The position numbers and the translations under genes were made by a program. 46,481 nt of DNA from assembly GCA_900169235.1 (NCBI GenBank), contig FWCC01000103.1, positions 1-46,481 of the forward strand. Direction: 5' to 3'. The notes beneath the pieces were generated by a model that ran no database searches, was not told the origin of the DNA, and saw only the letters and a list, made by a program, of their open reading frames with translations. The stretch is from Zarea fungicola (taxonomy: Eukaryota; Ascomycota; Sordariomycetes; Hypocreales; Cordycipitaceae). This document shows positions 46,029-46,481 of the stretch, piece after piece (positions within the stretch are counted from its first letter, which is position 1; each line of letters begins with the position of its first letter).

Positions 46029-46481
46029 TTTTTTTTGTCTTTAGAATGTCAATATTGTTCAGCTGAGGAGGAAAGTTTATTTTGAACGAGGTTTCACAAA
46101 AGCATTTTAACAACTACGTGATCCATGCTGTGGTTAACTTCTTATATGCCCAAACACACGGTCTGCATTCACAAAAAGCAAATAGCAAGTGGGAGATAAC
46201 ACGGCGGGAGAAATCAACTCATCTCACCGTAACACTCTTGTACATTGATTCTCAAACATTGACCGACAGAAGTCGCTTCCATATCAGCGAATCGGCTCCC
46301 GTTTCGACTGAGGTGAAAGCCCACGATACCCGATAGCATTGATGGAAAATAGTGCACGGCCCAGGGATCGGCCGTGGACTGTCCCCTTTTGGCGCGCTGA
46401 GCGCCATGCATCGTTAGTGGTAGACCTCGCCTGTTGCCTCGTCACACGTGGTAGGCCTCCATGTGGGTGACAAAAAAACCT
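46029..46481. other. 5' flank of the giant gene, edge of window
   Basis: About 450 bp upstream of the ATG at 46028. The first ~50 bp carry a T-run on the plus strand (A-run before the ATG). The last 60 bp contain GTGGTAGGCCTCC, shared with about 15632-15644, and end GTGGGTGACAAAAAAACCT, similar to the Tc1 terminus at 16651, so another element may begin at the window edge. Confidence 0.4.

Overview
The window comes from a filamentous ascomycete (Pezizomycotina, most likely a Sordariomycete). Evidence for this: short 40-115 bp introns with GTAAGT-type donors and CTAAC-like branch sites; NACHT NLR-like genes, a HET gene and a giant DUF3638/DUF3645 gene; and Fot/pogo, Tc1 and LINE relics whose stop codons show the C-to-T / G-to-A signature of repeat-induced point mutation (RIP). 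Species cannot be fixed from sequence alone.

Region 1, about 1-16 kb, is a gene-poor, repeat-rich compartment. It holds copies of two dispersed repeat families (R1 at the left edge and inverted at 13.8 kb; R2 at 2.7-3.0 kb and inverted at 30 kb), 16/17-bp and 11-bp minisatellites, AT-rich RIP-like blocks, and a complete 1,813-bp Fot/pogo transposon with perfect 39-bp terminal repeats and RIP-type stops. A flavin monooxygenase pseudogene follows. Within this compartment sit two small secreted cysteine-containing proteins, the usual setting of candidate effectors; one was found only by assembling four exons, including a possible 5-nt microexon.

Region 2, about 16-30 kb, is an innate-immunity/allorecognition-type cluster: a small two-finger C2H2 protein, a 5'-truncated Tc1 transposon, an NLR-like gene (SesB-type hydrolase, NACHT, 12 ankyrin repeats; minus strand), a divergently oriented and damaged HeLo-like/DUF7580-like gene, and a second NLR-like gene (DUF7708, NACHT, degenerate propeller) whose P-loop lysine is replaced by glutamate. 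The exon sums of both NLR models are exact multiples of three.

Region 3, about 30-36.5 kb, holds a LINE RNase H relic split by a 214-bp MITE-like insertion with a CAA target duplication, a long stretch with no convincing gene, and a HET-domain gene that needs either a very short intron or a frameshift.

Region 4, about 36.5-46 kb, is one intact 3,122-residue gene of the fungal DUF6606-DUF3638-DUF3645 family with visible SF2-helicase-like motifs and no recognised function.

Taken together, two NLR-like proteins, a paired cell-death-type gene, a HET protein and a giant helicase-like ATPase in about 30 kb next to an effector-type repeat compartment suggest a fast-evolving self/non-self recognition island. 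That the genes work together is inference from proximity, not shown by the sequence.
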